Origin: Struthidea cinerea
Lineage: Eukaryota; Chordata; Aves; Passeriformes; Corcoracidae
Length of the DNA stretch: 64,000 bases
NCBI GenBank assembly: GCA_013397865.1
Contig: VZTI01002048.1
Coordinates: 186,001-250,000 of the forward strand
Reading direction: 5' to 3'
Made by a program: the position numbers and the translations under genes
In this document: positions 61,701 through 64,000 of the stretch, piece after piece
Layout: every line of letters begins with the position of its first letter
How positions within the stretch are numbered: position 1 is the stretch's first letter
Notes under the pieces: generated by a model
What the model was told of the DNA's origin: nothing
Databases searched by the model: none
The model's input: only the letters and a program-made list of their open reading frames with translations

Positions 61701-62055
61701 CTGACTCACATTAAGAGAATTAGTAGCCTTTACAACTGGAGGCAGGATGTCATTTGAAGACTCATAACTTTAAAAAAAAGGTCTGGAAGAAACAGACTTA
61801 GAAAGCAACAATAAACTAATGCTCCAAGAACTTTAGAATATATGACAATCATTTACAGGATTGGCTGCTTCCAGAAAATGATCCCTAAAATAAAGATACT
61901 ATGCTCAATTATTAAAATAAAATTTCAGTTACTCATTCATCCTCTTGGAAGTCTGTTTGATGATTAATAATTATTTTTTAGTATATCACACTTTTAAAAG
62001 TCATTTAATGAAGATGGAAAGACTTTTCAGACAGCAAGAAACACAAATTCATAAA
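55787..62055. other. Intergenic DNA, no gene recognised
   Basis: About 6.3 kb of AT-rich sequence. The longest stop-free frame (56727-57308, 193 codons) begins at GTG, not ATG, and its first ATG comes late. I do not regard it as a gene. No exon of PRUNE2, the neighbour expected from human gene order, was recognised. Confidence 0.6.
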
Positions 62056-62183
62056 AGCATGAATACTTTCAGCTGGAAGGGGTCTCAAAGGTCATCTAGG
62101 TCCAGCCCCTTTGCCTTGTGCAAGGACACCTTCCACTAGACATGCTGTCCAAAGCCTGATCCAACATGGCCTGTCAAATTCAA
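62056..62183 (-). mobile_element. Short CR1 3'-end fragment
   Basis: Minus-strand CR1 tail remnant with GGTCTCAAAGGTCATCTAGG, AAGGACACCTTCCACTAGAC and AAAGCCTGATCCAACATGGCC. The terminal repeat is decayed. Confidence 0.85.
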
Positions 62184-64000
62184 AAAAGTCCTGCATCATT
62201 TCTAAAATTATTTTTAAACAATAAAGTTGCTGCTGCTCTGTGACACAAGCAAACTAATAGTTATTGTAAAATGACTATCATGTTCAGCTATGCACAAACA
62301 TTAATATGCTGAAGACAAAAATTAAAAAATCCCCATCCTCATTGACCTATTCATGAGGCACACTGTTGGTGAAATGGTATCCTTTTAAAAAGAAATGGCA
62401 CACGCACATAGAAACCAATGCTAGATGATATAGCTTTCCTAATGAAAACTGTTACTGAAAACAAGAAAAAAAAACAGGCCCAAAAATTCTGCTGTCCCAT
62501 GGCAATAGGATTGGCCCTTTTGGTCTTCTTGAATTGCTGAATGACAGGGAAAACTTATAAACCAAACACAATTGACCAAATCACTTATTGTACAGCATGG
62601 TTGTGATTGTCTGGGTGATGAAAAACCACGTGAAACCTCTTCTTCAAATGCCTGGCAATGATGCTTCTTATTTCAGGGTCATGTCCATGCTATTTATTAA
62701 AGACAAAATGAAAAAGAACAACAACAACAAATTAATCAGTGCTCTGAAAACACATGGTTAGTCATTTACCCAACCCTGAGCTCCCACAAAGCGTTATCTC
62801 TCACTTACTTCAACGCAGTAGTGTGAAATAACTTACACACATCCCATCTACATCTATGCTTAGAAAGTTCTGTTACTGTTTCATTGAAATTAACAACTAC
62901 TTTTTCAGCAATTCCAATCTGAAGTAAACATCAGGTGGGGGAAGAGCCACTGGTGGAATGACACAACAGTGTGGCAGGAATGGGTACCCCTAAAAATGTT
63001 CCTAAGCGTACAGTTTTGCTATTAATGCAAAGCACATGACATCAAACACTTCAAAAGTATTCTTTAGAGTAAGAAGGTGCTTCATAAATGTTGCCTCAAG
63101 ATACAATCTTCCTTAAAGAATATATAATTTTTAAGTTTCTTCAATATTTATGAACTGTTACACAATGGTTCTTTCACTGTGAATTATTTAATAATTTTTT
63201 TAAAGTCATGAAGAAGTGCAAGGAGTTGAACAAACAGAACACAAGGGAACATGACAATAGACAAAAGCCTTTGGAATAGCATGAAAGAGACAACAGAAGC
63301 AAGCTAAGAGCTGGGCAGACTCCAGAGGCATTTCAGCAGAAAGCACACAGAAGAAAAGTCTGTGTAAAACTGCTGTTCTCAGAGCGAAGGGATTTACACA
63401 GGATGCTATTTCCTGAAGAAATTACACAAGAAATGAGGGATATGATCACAGGAAGATTATTGCCACTTCTGAAGACAGATTCATATTTATGCAGGGAAAA
63501 TAAATGCCATGAATTAACATTAATTTGGCTTTAACTATTTTATTTAAGATAAATGTAAATTCTCTTCTCATATTGCTTTTTGCTGCCCAGCTTATCTTTT
63601 GAGAAAAACAGGAAAGTTGCTCAAGCCACAAAAGGCCAGAATCGTTACCAAACAGTCTTTAACTTGTCATTTTTTGTTCTTATACTTTGAAAAACAGTTC
63701 TCATATTGACTCATTTTTGAATGAAACAGTGTCTGAGGAAAGAAAAAGATGAGATATAATGTCAACCGGTTCAGGAATCAAGATTTTACCTTATGGTTCT
63801 AACGTGTGTATGAGGTATGACAGCGTGATAGCTTATTAGAGCACTGTTTTATATTTTAAAAAGTAAAAACCAAAGCTCCAATTTATTTATGCAACTTTTT
63901 GCTACATATACTCCTAATTATTTATTAATACTCATGTTATTAATGGAGTCTTCTGCTGAGGACTCAGGTTTACTGTATGATATTTCCTGTACAATATTCC
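62184..64000. other. Intergenic DNA to window end
   Basis: AT-rich sequence with no recognised feature. Confidence 0.6.

Noticed and set aside
32000..64000. Search for PRUNE2 exons on the minus strand, expected from human gene order
   Set aside because: No frame with BCH/CRAL-TRIO-like or DHH-like sequence and splice sites was recognised; the gene probably lies beyond the window.
1..64000. CRISPR arrays, tRNA or rRNA genes, prokaryotic operons
   Set aside because: No spaced direct-repeat arrays, no tRNA box A/box B patterns noticed and no rRNA-like sequence; the DNA is avian nuclear.

Overview
The window reads as vertebrate nuclear DNA, and specifically as a bird. It is AT-rich with two isolated CpG islands, its genes are split by GT-AG introns, and it carries CR1 retrotransposon 3' ends (the TTCTATGA-type terminus and CR1 reverse transcriptase fragments) plus several avian-type LTRs. 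The abundance of the TGTGCTGG...GACA LTR family suggests a neoavian rather than a galliform, but I cannot name the species. The gene pair found here (RFK and GCNT1) lies on human 9q21, which is homologous to the avian Z chromosome, so a Z location is likely (inference).

Left edge (1-2480): the 5' half of riboflavin kinase, RFK, on the minus strand. Exon 1 (1811-1892) and exon 2 (81-232) are both readable with good splice sites; the last exons lie outside the window. Its promoter is a CpG island containing a quadruplex-type G-run and five tandem copies of a 36-37 bp GC-box-bearing minisatellite.

2480-21780: about 19 kb with no recognisable gene, populated by transposable elements. These are two CR1 copies (8821-10831, interrupted by an assembly gap), an LTR with a second LTR of another family inserted antisense inside it (13044-14043; both have target-site duplications), and two diverged copies of another LTR-like repeat (16012-16681 and 17336-18371).

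21780-31990: GCNT1 on the plus strand. A second CpG island (about 21790-22500) is the probable promoter. It is followed by a long pyrimidine tract and a small assembly gap. A very good untranslated exon sits at 29108-29237, the intact single-exon ORF at 29775-31055 (426 codons), and a 3' UTR ends near 31970. RFK and GCNT1 are arranged head to head with about 20 kb between their CpG islands, the same gene order and orientation as in human. The two enzymes are not known to act in one pathway: RFK makes FMN in the cytosol, while GCNT1 starts core 2 O-glycan branches in the Golgi.

31990-64000: no recognisable coding gene. It contains four further LTRs that can be delimited (33431-34124, 36723-37317, 42948-43322, 45891-46484), a degraded LTR carrying a CR1 insertion (55053-55786), small CR1 fragments and microsatellites. 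PRUNE2, the next gene in human, is not visible.

I found no credible undescribed gene system. The points most worth a second look are an alternative splice acceptor that would give GCNT1 an in-frame 17-residue N-terminal extension, the RFK promoter minisatellite, and the LTR structures (nested insertion, duplicated U3 block, perfect U3 hairpin).
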